Shown: positions 7,001 to 14,109, numbered from the stretch's first letter. The stretch: DNA of 16,368 nt from Thermoplasmata archaeon (GCA_021811925.1 JAKAPY010000015.1:1692-18059); one strand, 5' to 3'. The notes: generated by a model not told the origin, from the sequence alone. Made by a program: numbers and translations.

Positions 7001-9408
7001 TGATCGACATCCATGACATCGTTCATTATTTCGTTGTACGTCTCCCTGATTACAGGAAAGTCAGGAATGTTGCCCAGCTGTTCAAGGAGTGCAGTGGACC
7101 GAAGCTGCTGCCTGCTGACCGAAAGCTCCTTCCCCCTGTAATTCCTCAGGATCATGAAGCTCCTCCCCGCAACATGCCTGAACCGCTGCTTGAAGAGTTC
7201 CGAGTTCTGAAGGCTTTTCATCAGCAGTTCCCTGATGTTTGAACTGCTTACGAGCCTGTGTATGTCTTTCAGAGGGATTTCTTTCGGAACGCTGATCAGG
7301 AAGTTGTCATCCGATATGGAGACGCTTGTGTTGCAATTGTATTTCTGCGATATGGCGTGGGCGTATGAGCGGGACAGGGCGTCATTCGTTCTCCTGCCGA
7401 AGGGAAAGTGGAATATGATCATCCTTGTCCCCTTCTCTGTCTGGTAAGTTCCCTCTATCAGAAGCTTCTTGTTCGTGGGCAGCGAGGGTATCATGCTCTT
7501 CTGTTCCTTGAGATAGTTCAGCAGGCTCCTTGCTGACCACTTGTCCACATTGTAGTTGGAGACGAGGTAGTCTATCAGTTCTGGTTCCGGGGAGCCAAGC
7601 CTTTCCTCCATCTCTCCCCTGAATCTGCCTATCTCCTCCGAAAGGTCGAAACTGCGTGGAAGCATTTCGCCCGTCCATGACGGGACCGTCGGCCTCCTTC
7701 CCTTAGCGTCCCTGACTAGAACGGTTGTGCCCCTTGCACGTATGAACTCGTAGCTCCTCCCTCCGAGGACGAAGATGTCCTTTGCAGAGAGCCTCTCCAC
7801 AAATTTGTCCGAGAGCGATCCCACAGGGAGGCCGCGCTCGCTTACAACCTCATAACTTGACTCATCCGCTATTGTTCCTATATTGAGGAAGTAGATGAGC
7901 CTTGAACTCTTCTTCTTCCCGAAAACACCCTCTGGCTCATCATACCAGATTTTTGAATAGACGTTCTCAAAATCCCCCTTGCTTCCCAGATATCTCAGAA
8001 CAGAAATGAAGTCTTTCCTGGGGAGCGTGTGGTAGCAGTAGGAGCGACGGACAACGTTGAATGCATCGTTCACGCCCCACTTCTTTTCGAGCGACATGCC
8101 TACGAGGGACTGGGCAAGCACATCCAGGCTGTTGCGTGGTATGTCCACCCTGTCTATTTTGTTCTGGAGAGCCGATCTTGTGAGGACGGCACACTCCACA
8201 AGATCATCCCTGTCGAAGACGAGGAGCCGCCCCACGGCCATCTTGCCTCTGGAGTGACCGCTCCGCCCTATGCGCTGCAGACCTTTTGCCACGGACTTGG
8301 GCGAACCAATCTGACACACAAGGTCTATGGAACCTATGTCTATGCCGAGCTCAAGAGAAGTTGAGCTTATCACGCACTTGAGCTCACCCCTCTTCAGCTG
8401 GTCCTCAACATCCTTCCTCGTCAGCTTGCTCAGGCTTCCGTGATGCGCCTCAACTCCGGCAAGGCCCCTTTCCTTCAGCTTGTACGCGACGCTCTCAGTC
8501 GCACTTCGTGTATTTGTGAAGACGAGGGTGGTTGTATGGTCCTCGATCAGCTTGACAAGTTCGTCATACATCTTTGCGTTTGCAATATCTGACTGCACCG
8601 CATTGAGATCCCTGACCGGACAGATGACGCCCAGATCCAGCGACTTTGGATTCTTGACTTCCACAATTGAAACAGGCCTGGGTTTCGTTTCCCTGCTGTA
8701 ACCGCCAAGAAAGGCGGCCATCTCCTCGATGGGAGCCATTGTGGCAGAAAGCCCTATTCTTGAAAAACTGTCGTTGCAGTAGTCGGCAAGGCGCTCAATC
8801 GTTACGCTGAGGAATTCACCCCTCTTCGAATCACAAATCTCGTGAAGCTCGTCCAGTATCAGCCACCTTATCTGAGAGAACTTGGTCCTGAAAACAGGAG
8901 AAGACATTGTTAGCGCCAGCGATTCGGGAGTGGTTATGAAGATGTGTGGCGGCTTCTTCACCATCCTCTGCCTCTCGTAGGAGGATGTATCGCCAGACCG
9001 CACGGCCACCCTTATTCCGGGGGGTGTGAGATTCCTTTCCCGCGCCAGTTGTGTCAGCTCCTCCAGGGGCGTGTTCAAGTTCTTGTTGATATCATTGGCA
9101 AGCGCACGCAGGGGAGAGACATAGACGGCGTATATCCTGTCCTCGAGCTGGCCCCTCTCCTGAAGCGACATAAGCTCATTTATTATTGAAAGGAAGGCGG
9201 TCATCGTCTTCCCGGACCCTGTTGGAGAGGACACAACAACGTTCGTGCCCTCGTGTATAGGCATCACGGCAAAGGATTGGGGTTCGGTAAGGCTTGCGAA
9301 TTTAGAAGTGAACCATTCACTTATCAGGGGGTTCATCACAGACATTACGTCTTCAAGAGTACACTGCTTTGTTATCCTGCTGTACGCGACTGCCATCGAT
9401 AGAATCAT
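4015..9408 (-). CDS. lhr: Lhr-family superfamily 2 DNA helicase, full-length (long) form
   Basis: A 1797-residue helicase. Lhr enzymes are ATP-driven 3'-5' translocases implicated in DNA repair. RecA1 carries SPTGSGKT (61-68), TTPES (159-163), DELH (186-189) and SAT (221-223). RecA2 carries LVFTNTRS (about 295), SSTSLELGIDIG and QRIGRSGH (378-385). The Lhr winged-helix and beta-barrel core follows to about residue 890. The remaining 900 residues hold repeated winged-helix-like units and, near residues 1340-1390, a block (SMLDPF, WYYPLV, ARVAG) resembling the C-terminal part of AlkZ/YcaQ glycosylases, as described for long bacterial Lhr. Many archaeal Lhr proteins contain only the core of about 850-900 residues. 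I keep the first ATG (9408), but MSVMNPLISEWF (ATG at 9345) or MNPLISEWF (9336) fits the usual Lhr N-terminus better. It is divergent from the nitrilase gene. Confidence 0.93.
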   Translation of the reverse strand: MILSMAVAYSRITKQCTLEDVMSVMNPLISEWFTSKFASLTEPQSFAVMPIHEGTNVVVSSPTGSGKTMTAFLSIINELMSLQERGQLEDRIYAVYVSPLRALANDINKNLNTPLEELTQLARERNLTPPGIRVAVRSGDTSSYERQRMVKKPPHIFITTPESLALTMSSPVFRTKFSQIRWLILDELHEICDSKRGEFLSVTIERLADYCNDSFSRIGLSATMAPIEEMAAFLGGYSRETKPRPVSIVEVKNPKSLDLGVICPVRDLNAVQSDIANAKMYDELVKLIEDHTTTLVFTNTRSATESVAYKLKERGLAGVEAHHGSLSKLTRKDVEDQLKRGELKCVISSTSLELGIDIGSIDLVCQIGSPKSVAKGLQRIGRSGHSRGKMAVGRLLVFDRDDLVECAVLTRSALQNKIDRVDIPRNSLDVLAQSLVGMSLEKKWGVNDAFNVVRRSYCYHTLPRKDFISVLRYLGSKGDFENVYSKIWYDEPEGVFGKKKSSRLIYFLNIGTIADESSYEVVSERGLPVGSLSDKFVERLSAKDIFVLGGRSYEFIRARGTTVLVRDAKGRRPTVPSWTGEMLPRSFDLSEEIGRFRGEMEERLGSPEPELIDYLVSNYNVDKWSARSLLNYLKEQKSMIPSLPTNKKLLIEGTYQTEKGTRMIIFHFPFGRRTNDALSRSYAHAISQKYNCNTSVSISDDNFLISVPKEIPLKDIHRLVSSSNIRELLMKSLQNSELFKQRFRHVAGRSFMILRNYRGKELSVSRQQLRSTALLEQLGNIPDFPVIRETYNEIMNDVMDVDHASAVLKDVEEGKRTIRTHGYSDTPSSFSHSILLSGISDVILMEDKSSMLRELHRKVLSHVMGGEVKGYEFEADVVEHYFSRKKPSIDEMDQVPGLVKTVGPLIMLKERGNSVHKFTSRGHEDVRQWALDLLDSGKLATVWLDDIYFIHPDDRPLFASVVKKRELLGDESRALSLLSEKEISSRDIAEALNLKVDETNEVMHRLESQFLARRVRMRKDGGWMWSRSETEAGDSDQAFEKIVTRELEYFGPMTAEELSYRFRNDGAVAKAEQLVSEGIIAKGYFLAEEVEQYMLTRDYLRLKNAGVKVYDFATIQRYQHYKSMEKLHSIHEYFEKFGVCGMVLDVFNRVEGFSREDWEKMRKEGKLFLGRFMRGRVRYVLGEDMPLYVSAFRDNSLSSEEQEVLDKIKEMGGGTGVDIVSALGMSKERGREIIERLDRSLWLHRIFQENEEWSARNVYAYLECNTRVENARAKIVENIVRGRGPIRLSDVMSMTGFWDMNMEQAVESLGAVRIVVGDASNSMYVMPDELQRIDSFGEALLSTNVVSMLDPFVQYMWAELASRYGDGWYYPLVQNARVAGMAEIWVMASCVEVRQLNMNEETDIGAVLMAVSQLRQLFRQFGLDVLRIRELNGTAVDDLGHKIIAACEEAGFRKINGMLVAGNVLPASFEKRKLVSLTLQLQHLEEQFSSSAEAIDQMMFLRGNYEAMLRVRHLISLEHDQKERKLLLAQVIPDHVAHTDMRWASLFRAARGRKTSKQESHVLEIVESFQPVSRKQVMGYSNVSKAGTQSALRSLMRKTLIALDGNKQFVAIKESGKSRERAQEEVVTQLFRQFGTFTADQLSRMLRPEFGMRHIRDLLWRLEEKEIIRKGYLEKGSDTLYWILADSVNGLKRASVSKNFIATQEDRLVSYFHDDVKNTLDIGASNLVFRGNEIIGAFKGKIKDYEIKVDRFEGSEEAREMLQDLAAEMGIIVRKRQPEKEEEWDVVGFYERTHPGR

Positions 9409-9417
9409 GATTAATAC
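9409..9417. promoter_or_regulatory. GATTAATAC box, TATA candidate in the Lhr/nitrilase spacer
   Basis: The 9-mer GATTAATAC occurs here and again at 9535-9543. Read on the plus strand, this copy would start transcription near 9440, just before the hairpin cluster. Read on the minus strand it could serve Lhr if translation begins at 9345 or 9336. A second AT-rich candidate for Lhr is TTATTAG (minus strand, 9427-9433). Confidence 0.35.
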
Positions 9418-9439
9418 GTGCTTGGACTAATAACACTTT

Positions 9440-9513
9440 CTACAGAGGACTGCGAAAGCAGGCCTGCGGGCCTCGGGCACTGCGAAGCGCACAACAAGCA
9501 GTGGAGAGTTTTT
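9440..9513 (+). ncRNA. Candidate small structured RNA
   Basis: About 74 bases between divergent genes fold into consecutive perfect hairpins: CTGC-GAAA-GCAG (9450-9461, a GNRA tetraloop), alternatively AGGCC-TGCG-GGCCT (9460-9473), and CACTGC/GCAGTG (9478-9483 with 9498-9503). GAGG (9445-9448) can pair with CCTC (9471-9474) to enclose the first hairpin. The segment ends in TTTTT (9509-9513), and a TATA candidate GATTAATAC lies about 27 bases before its 5' end. No box C/D motif is obvious. It could be a free sRNA or merely palindromic spacer. Prediction from pattern only. Confidence 0.3.
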
Positions 9514-9534
9514 GCAATGCCGAGATCTGGAACG

Positions 9535-9543
9535 GATTAATAC
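9535..9543 (+). promoter_or_regulatory. TATA-like box of the nitrilase gene
   Basis: GATTAATAC, identical to the copy at 9409-9417, is centred 39 bases before the ATG at 9578. Transcription would begin near 9566, which is after the in-frame TTG (9512) and ATG (9548) and therefore favours the 9578 start. Confidence 0.45.
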
Positions 9544-9577
9544 ATACATGCCCTTAGCCTGCCCGGGGCAACCGGAC

Positions 9578-10354
9578 ATGGCTCAAATCAGGATTGGAAT
9601 GGCACAGTTTCACTCAAAGGAACTCTCAGGGTCGCTGCCCAGGATAAGGTCATTGCTTGAACAGGATGCCGAACTTGTAATTCTGCCAGAAAAATGGATG
9701 AATGGAGATGGGGTGAATCATGTTTCTGATGGCCACGCCTACCTTGAGCAAGTCTCCTCAATGGCGAAGGAATTTGGCGCTGCAATTCTCACCGGCGGTC
9801 TCATGGAAAACTCTGAGGGAAGTGTTTACATCACATGCTACGTCTACGGGCCGGAGGGACGGCTTATGACCAAATGCAGAAAGCTGCATCCCTTCGGACT
9901 GGAGCGCAAGAGCGTCTCGCCCGGCTCCGATATTTCAACCTTTGAATTCAAGGGCATGAAGGTAGGCGTCGCCATTTGCTATGACATGGACTTCCCCGAA
10001 ACTGTGAGAAGATTTGCCCTCGAGGACTGCGACATGATGGCAGTTCCGGCCAAAATAAGGAGGGAGGGAATCGATCCCTGGCTGATGTACCTTCAGGTCA
10101 GGACTCTTGAAAACAGGATGCCGGTGGCCTTCGCGAATTCTTTCAGCCCCCCTCATTTCCTTGGAAGAAGCGGTGCGATTGATCTGCAGCGGTCGGAGGA
10201 TGGCATGGTTATGTACCCCAGGATTAGGCTGCTTGATGAGAAGGATAGCAGCGGCATCCTTGAGATAGACCCCTCCCAGTACAGGGAGGAGAGGAAGAAG
10301 CGGCTGTCTGACAGGAACATGGAAGTGGACAGCCTTTCAGGCGAACGACAGTAG
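9578..10354 (+). CDS. Nitrilase-superfamily (carbon-nitrogen hydrolase) amidohydrolase
   Basis: A 258-residue enzyme from the ATG at 9578, the usual size for single-domain members. The catalytic triad is complete: E38 in LPEKW, K102 in CRKLHPFG and C134 in VAICYDMDFPE. Downstream NSFSPPHFLGRSGAIDL matches the family's C-terminal strands. These enzymes hydrolyse C-N bonds of amides or carbamoyl compounds through a cysteine thioester; the substrate cannot be read from sequence. MAQIRIGMAQF begins exactly at the first beta strand expected of the fold. The frame is open further upstream (TTG 9512, ATG 9548), but those residues are not nitrilase-like and precede the predicted transcription start. 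It is followed 50 bases later by a second predicted amidase-type enzyme (DUF1028). The cytoplasm is the likely location, as there is no signal peptide. Confidence 0.9.
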   Translation: MAQIRIGMAQFHSKELSGSLPRIRSLLEQDAELVILPEKWMNGDGVNHVSDGHAYLEQVSSMAKEFGAAILTGGLMENSEGSVYITCYVYGPEGRLMTKCRKLHPFGLERKSVSPGSDISTFEFKGMKVGVAICYDMDFPETVRRFALEDCDMMAVPAKIRREGIDPWLMYLQVRTLENRMPVAFANSFSPPHFLGRSGAIDLQRSEDGMVMYPRIRLLDEKDSSGILEIDPSQYREERKKRLSDRNMEVDSLSGERQ

Positions 10355-10373
10355 AGGCTTCTGCCTGAGATAC

Positions 10374-10382
10374 CGATAAATC
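10374..10382 (+). promoter_or_regulatory. TATA-like box of the DUF1028 gene
   Basis: CGATAAATC is centred 27 bases before the ATG at 10405, the spacing expected for a leaderless transcript starting at the A of the ATG. It supports that start over the in-frame GTG at 10432. Confidence 0.45.
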
Positions 10383-10404
10383 GGACAAGACCAATTGCCA
10401 TTCC

Positions 10405-11301
10405 ATGGCATTAAGGCTGCCAAGCGTAAGGGTGTCCACCTTCTCCATAGTGGCCAGGGATAATGAGACAAAGGACATCGGCATAGCGGTCCAGTCCAGG
10501 TTCATCTCGGTTGGTTCGGTCGTCCCCTGGGCCGTTGCCGGTATAGGAGGCATTGCAACGCAATCCTATGCAAATACATCCTACGGCCCGAAGGGACTCG
10601 AACTGTTGAAGAGTGGGCTTACTGCCGAGGAGGCTCTCAAGAAGCTCGTGTCTGGCGACAGCGGAAGGGATCAGAGGCAGGCCGGCATGGTTGATGCAAA
10701 GGGCAATGCGGCCACCTACACCGGCAGGAAATGCATGGACTGGGCAGGCGGCATAACGGGAGACGGCTTCGCAGCCCAGGGAAACATCCTGGTTGGAAGC
10801 GAAACTGTGGATGCGATGGGAAAGGCATATGAATGCTCGAGGGCCGATCTCCCTGAAAGGCTTATTGCGGCGCTGCGCGCAGGACAGATGGCAGGCGGGG
10901 ACAGGAGGGGAATGCAGTCTGCTGCGCTTCTCATTGTAAGGAAGAGGGGAGGCTATGGCCGTTTCAACGACAGGTATGTCGATTTGAGGGTTGACGACCA
11001 TGAAAGCCCCATAGAAGAACTGGACAGGATTTTCAGGCTTTATGATATGGTAATGCTGTCAAGGGAGGAGAAGAGAGGGCTCATCACGATAGACGGGCCG
11101 GTATGCAGGACGCTTCAGTCGAGGCTTAAGAAGCTCAACTACTACACAGGGAAGGTTGATGGTAAATGGGGCAGGGGCATAGAGTCGTCGCTGGCCGATT
11201 ACATTTCAGTCAATAACTTCGAAAACAAGCTCGCTCCCAAAGGACATATATGGAAGTCGGTTCTTGAATTCATGAAAGATGACAGGAAAAGCAAGAAGTG
11301 A
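10405..11301 (+). CDS. DUF1028-family Ntn-hydrolase-like protein with C-terminal PG-binding-like domain
   Basis: A 298-residue protein. Residues 12-215 match DUF1028, an Ntn-hydrolase-fold family: TFSIVARDNET, IGIAVQSRFISVGSVVPWA, GIGGIATQSYAN, then KGLELLKSGLTAEEAL, GFAAQGNIL and DRYVDLRVDDH. Ntn hydrolases use an N-terminal Thr/Ser/Cys; here T12 of S-T-F-S-I is the natural candidate, as most family members begin MTFSI. With the ATG start it would have to be freed from an 11-residue leader. A GTG at codon 10 would give M-S-T-F and leave one residue to remove. Residues 229-290 (LQSRLKKLNYYTGKVDGKWG) resemble the putative peptidoglycan-binding domain known to accompany DUF1028. Archaea have no murein, so that domain probably binds something else. 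It overlaps the HAD phosphatase start by 23 bases, suggesting cotranscription. The substrate is unknown to me. Confidence 0.85.
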   Translation: MALRLPSVRVSTFSIVARDNETKDIGIAVQSRFISVGSVVPWAVAGIGGIATQSYANTSYGPKGLELLKSGLTAEEALKKLVSGDSGRDQRQAGMVDAKGNAATYTGRKCMDWAGGITGDGFAAQGNILVGSETVDAMGKAYECSRADLPERLIAALRAGQMAGGDRRGMQSAALLIVRKRGGYGRFNDRYVDLRVDDHESPIEELDRIFRLYDMVMLSREEKRGLITIDGPVCRTLQSRLKKLNYYTGKVDGKWGRGIESSLADYISVNNFENKLAPKGHIWKSVLEFMKDDRKSKK

Positions 11302-11989
11302 GCTCGAAAACAGGAACCTGTTTGCCTCGGTCGATGTGATAGCTTCAGACTACGACCGTACGCTCACAGGCACAGACCTGGTGCTCAGAGCAGAAACAGT
11401 GAGCGCAGTTGACAGGGCCTCCAAGGAGGGCATAGGGATTATCATAGTCTCCGGAAGGGGACTCCGTTTCATGACAAGAATTTCGCGCACATTCGAGAGG
11501 GTGGATGCGCTTGTTGCAGAGAACGGTGCGGTCGTTGCAATGGACGGGGAGATAAGGCGGCTTTCACAGCGCACCGGGCACATGATCGCGGAAGTCCTTC
11601 ACGACAAGGGCGTCCCCTTCATCAAAGGTGAAGTCATATCCTACATTGAGAAGGGGTTCCTTGCCGAGGCAGAGAAGGCTGTTGCTTCAATGAATGAATA
11701 CGCAAGGCTTGTCAAAAATATTGATTCGGGCATGGTGCTGCCCCTGGATGTGGACAAGGACAGGGGGCTGAAGCTCGCACTCCAGCTCATGGGGAAAAAG
11801 GTGGAGAAGACTCTTGTCGTGGGTGATGGCGAAAACGACGTGTCGCTCTTCAACCTGCCTTCTCTGAAGGTCGCGCTCAGTAACTCGGTCTCCCTGTTGA
11901 AGGATAGGGCCGACATAGTCCTGGACAGCCCGGGTGGAGAGGGCATAGTGGAGATAGTGGACAGGGTCCTGTCGAGCAGGCAGGAATGA
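11279..11989 (+). CDS. HAD-superfamily phosphatase, phosphoglycolate phosphatase-like (COG0561 type)
   Basis: A 236-residue protein with all HAD motifs: nucleophile D24 and acid D26 in SDYDRTLTG, SGR (58-60), K165 in DRGLKLALQLMG and GDGENDVSLF (D183, D187). A short type II cap lies between about residues 80 and 160. This is the layout of the archaeal phosphoglycolate phosphatase family typified by Thermoplasma TA0175 (about 224 residues). Related caps act on sucrose-, trehalose- or mannosylglycerate-phosphates, so the substrate is open. The start at 11279 overlaps the end of the DUF1028 gene by 23 bases and gives about 20 residues before the first core strand, longer than usual; no better ATG lies closer. 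It is convergent with a glycosyltransferase gene only 6 bases away, which makes a sugar phosphate possible. Confidence 0.85.
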   Translation: MTGKARSELENRNLFASVDVIASDYDRTLTGTDLVLRAETVSAVDRASKEGIGIIIVSGRGLRFMTRISRTFERVDALVAENGAVVAMDGEIRRLSQRTGHMIAEVLHDKGVPFIKGEVISYIEKGFLAEAEKAVASMNEYARLVKNIDSGMVLPLDVDKDRGLKLALQLMGKKVEKTLVVGDGENDVSLFNLPSLKVALSNSVSLLKDRADIVLDSPGGEGIVEIVDRVLSSRQE

Positions 11990-11995
11990 AACATT

Positions 11996-13345
11996 TCAAT
12001 AAAGCGAGATTATCTTTTCGAATATCTCCATTTCTCTCTTGAGAGCAACATCGGTCTCACACTGCTTCCCGGTCTCAAACCCCATCTTGCCCAGTGCCTC
12101 ACCACCTTCTTTCAGCAGCACACGCATCTTTTCCGCAAGATTCACGTCGTTGCCTTTCTCGAAAGTATAACCGTTCAGTCCGTCAATCACCATCTCGGAT
12201 GAACCGCAGCCGGAGCTGACAATCACTGGCCTCTTGAAGTGCCAGCATTCGGGCGTGACCAGCCCAAACCCCTCCACGGTAGAAGGCAGGACGTGTGCTT
12301 CGCAGAGGCTGTATGCCGCAGCGAGCAGGTCCTCACCCGCATGGCCTGCCAGGACAACATTATTCTCAAGACCGTACTCGCTAATCATCTGCAGCAGATG
12401 CTTCCTCCATGTTCCCGCCTTGGAAGATCCCAGTCCGCTTTTCATGCTGCCCGAAAAACTGCCGTTGCCTATCAGCACCAGCTTCACATCAGGATGTGTG
12501 GTCTTCAGGTGACTCATGGCCCTGATGACAACATCCTGCGACTTGATCGGATCCATTCTGGCGACTGTAAGAAAGAACCTCTCCCCTTCCTTCAATCCCG
12601 TCTTTTCGTAGAACGTGCTTAAGTCGCTCTTCCGGGGCTGCCCGAGTTTTTCACCGTCTATGTGAGGATAAACCTGATACGCCTCTCCCCTGTAGCCGGC
12701 ACGGAAAAGGCCCTCAAGGTCCCTCTTTGTGCTCACTATGATTGCATCGAATGCCTCCATGTTGTGCACAATGTATTTCCTCACCCTGGGAGACAGCGCA
12801 TCAAAGTTTGCAGGTATATGCCACCTGAATACCGCGGGTGCGAAGGGACCGATGAAATTGCCGACCTGCAGCTGCTGAAAATCGTGGACGTAGTAGATGT
12901 CATATTCACCAAGGGTCTTGAGCATCAGATCTGCTGTCTTCCAGCCATATTGGCTGAACGCAAGGTATTCCCTTGGCATAAAGGACAGGTTCTCCAGTCC
13001 GTGTATCTCGTTCCACAGTTTGTCCTTGAACCGCACATATGCCTCCGCCTCGCCTCTTTCAAGATCTACGTTGAGGAAGTCGATGCCATCCCCTGTGAGC
13101 GCAGTGGGAGCCCCGGGTGAGAGTGCTATCCATAGTTCCTTCTGTGATATCCCAAGGCTCTTCATGCGCTTGAGGGATGGATATACCATGGCCGTAACTC
13201 CACCCGGAGAGAAGACATAGTCCACCCCCTCCTCGAGGAGTGACAGGTCAATCTTCTCGGGCAACTCGCCGTACTTCTCAACGAGTTCAGGAGAGCTAGT
13301 GAGGAATCTTATCAGTGGTGTCTGTGTGTTCACGCAAATGTTCAT
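11996..13345 (-). CDS. GT4-like retaining glycosyltransferase (TreT/trehalose-synthase-like GT-B)
   Basis: A 449-residue GT-B glycosyltransferase. The N-terminal domain has SPGGVTAMVYPSLKRM (the glycine-rich loop), YYVHDFQQLQ and FRWHIPANFD, recalling the VHD and HIP motifs of trehalose-forming enzymes. The C-terminal domain has TVARMDPIKSQDV, LIGNGS, and the GT4 signature EGFGLVTPECW, where the two glutamates of E-x7-E bind the nucleotide sugar, then SSEMVIDGLNGYTF. It likely transfers a hexose from a nucleotide sugar in the cytoplasm. Trehalose, glucosylglycerate-type solute or glycolipid products all fit, and the acceptor cannot be read. I start at 13345 (MNICVNTQTPLIRF) because a TATA-like box (13373-13380) lies 31 bases upstream; an in-frame ATG at 13393 precedes that box. 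There are no membrane segments. The divergent neighbour is a SEC59-like lipid kinase. Confidence 0.85.
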   Translation of the reverse strand: MNICVNTQTPLIRFLTSSPELVEKYGELPEKIDLSLLEEGVDYVFSPGGVTAMVYPSLKRMKSLGISQKELWIALSPGAPTALTGDGIDFLNVDLERGEAEAYVRFKDKLWNEIHGLENLSFMPREYLAFSQYGWKTADLMLKTLGEYDIYYVHDFQQLQVGNFIGPFAPAVFRWHIPANFDALSPRVRKYIVHNMEAFDAIIVSTKRDLEGLFRAGYRGEAYQVYPHIDGEKLGQPRKSDLSTFYEKTGLKEGERFFLTVARMDPIKSQDVVIRAMSHLKTTHPDVKLVLIGNGSFSGSMKSGLGSSKAGTWRKHLLQMISEYGLENNVVLAGHAGEDLLAAAYSLCEAHVLPSTVEGFGLVTPECWHFKRPVIVSSGCGSSEMVIDGLNGYTFEKGNDVNLAEKMRVLLKEGGEALGKMGFETGKQCETDVALKREMEIFEKIISLY

Positions 13346-13372
13346 GATGTCATCTTCTGGTGTTGAATGCTC

Positions 13373-13380
13373 CGATAATG
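13373..13380 (-). promoter_or_regulatory. TATA-like box of the glycosyltransferase gene
   Basis: Minus-strand CATTATCG is centred about 31 bases before the ATG at 13345. It lies inside the longer frame that starts at 13393 and so argues for the shorter protein. Confidence 0.35.
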
Positions 13381-13445
13381 GATATGCGCGCATCTGTTAT
13401 GACATTAACGAAACGTGAATGTCATCCGTGCCATTAGGAGACATA

Positions 13446-13454
13446 GATTTATTG
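13446..13454 (+). promoter_or_regulatory. TATA-like box of the SEC59-like gene
   Basis: GATTTATTG is centred 26 bases upstream of the GTG at 13476. This predicts a leaderless mRNA beginning at or next to a GTG start codon. Confidence 0.45.
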
Positions 13455-13475
13455 TAACCCGTCCAATGCAGTGCC

Positions 13476-14036
13476 GTGGACAAGGGAACGCTGCTGAGGA
13501 GATTCGTACATGCACTGACCGGTTTCGGTCCCATCTATTACTTCATTCCAAAGCAGCTGCTGCCTGGACTCAGCAGGGAAATGGCGCTTGTCATAGTGCT
13601 GCTTGGTGTCCTCGTGTTCGAGTCGCTCAGGATTCAGCTGAGCTTAAGAATCCTGGGGCTTCGTGCATACGAGTACTCCAGGCTTTCCGGTTTCGCCTGG
13701 GCATTCCTGGGCATAGCAACTGTTGTAATTTTCTTTCCATTCTACATAGCAGTGCCCTGCCTGGTCACGATGGCGCTGATGGATCCGCTCGCAGGTGAAA
13801 TGAGGGCACTTGGCCCATCGAGACTTCCGGACATAATACTCCCTGTCTCGTTTGCGATATTCATTGTGTCGTTTCTGATTTTTGCGGTGCCGCCGGCTAC
13901 GGCGCTTCCGCTTGCCGTCGTGGGGTCAGTGATGTCTTGGCTGTCCGAGAGATTCAAGTTCAAGCCAATAGACGACGATTACCTCATGTCTGTATTGCCG
14001 GCGGTTGCCGTTCTTGCGCTAAGGATGCTGCTCTGA
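13476..14036 (+). CDS. SEC59/dolichol kinase-like integral membrane protein
   Basis: A 186-residue, strongly hydrophobic protein with about six membrane helices. The signatures are RRFVHALTG at the N-terminus, FESLRIQ, GLRAYEYSRLSGFAW and the MDPLAGEMR loop. These correspond to the R-K-x-x-H start, E-x-x-R, and acidic D-P-x-A-G loops of the COG0170 family, which contains dolichol kinase, phytol kinase and related CTP-dependent lipid kinases. In archaea such a protein could phosphorylate dolichol for lipid-linked oligosaccharides or recycle geranylgeraniol. The precise substrate is inferred only from family. Initiation is at GTG (13476); the TATA-like box 26 bases upstream supports it. It is divergent from the GT4 gene, and the next gene has its own TATA box 50 bases on. 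Confidence 0.75.
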   Translation: MDKGTLLRRFVHALTGFGPIYYFIPKQLLPGLSREMALVIVLLGVLVFESLRIQLSLRILGLRAYEYSRLSGFAWAFLGIATVVIFFPFYIAVPCLVTMALMDPLAGEMRALGPSRLPDIILPVSFAIFIVSFLIFAVPPATALPLAVVGSVMSWLSERFKFKPIDDDYLMSVLPAVAVLALRMLL

Positions 14037-14078
14037 CGGCAAACAGGGGCCAGCAGCGTGAGACAGCGCACAATATCG

Positions 14079-14087
14079 CTTTATATT
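14079..14087 (+). promoter_or_regulatory. TATA-like box of the ArsR-like regulator and aTrm56
   Basis: CTTTATATT is centred 27 bases before the ATG at 14110. This exact leaderless spacing picks that codon over the ATG at 14086, which overlaps the box. Confidence 0.5.
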
Positions 14088-14109
14088 GCTGATGCAGATA
14101 GAGGTCTTC

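Noticed and set aside
10411..11001. 196-codon minus-strand open frame
   Set aside because: It is antisense to the DUF1028 gene, which has clear family motifs; the antisense product has none.
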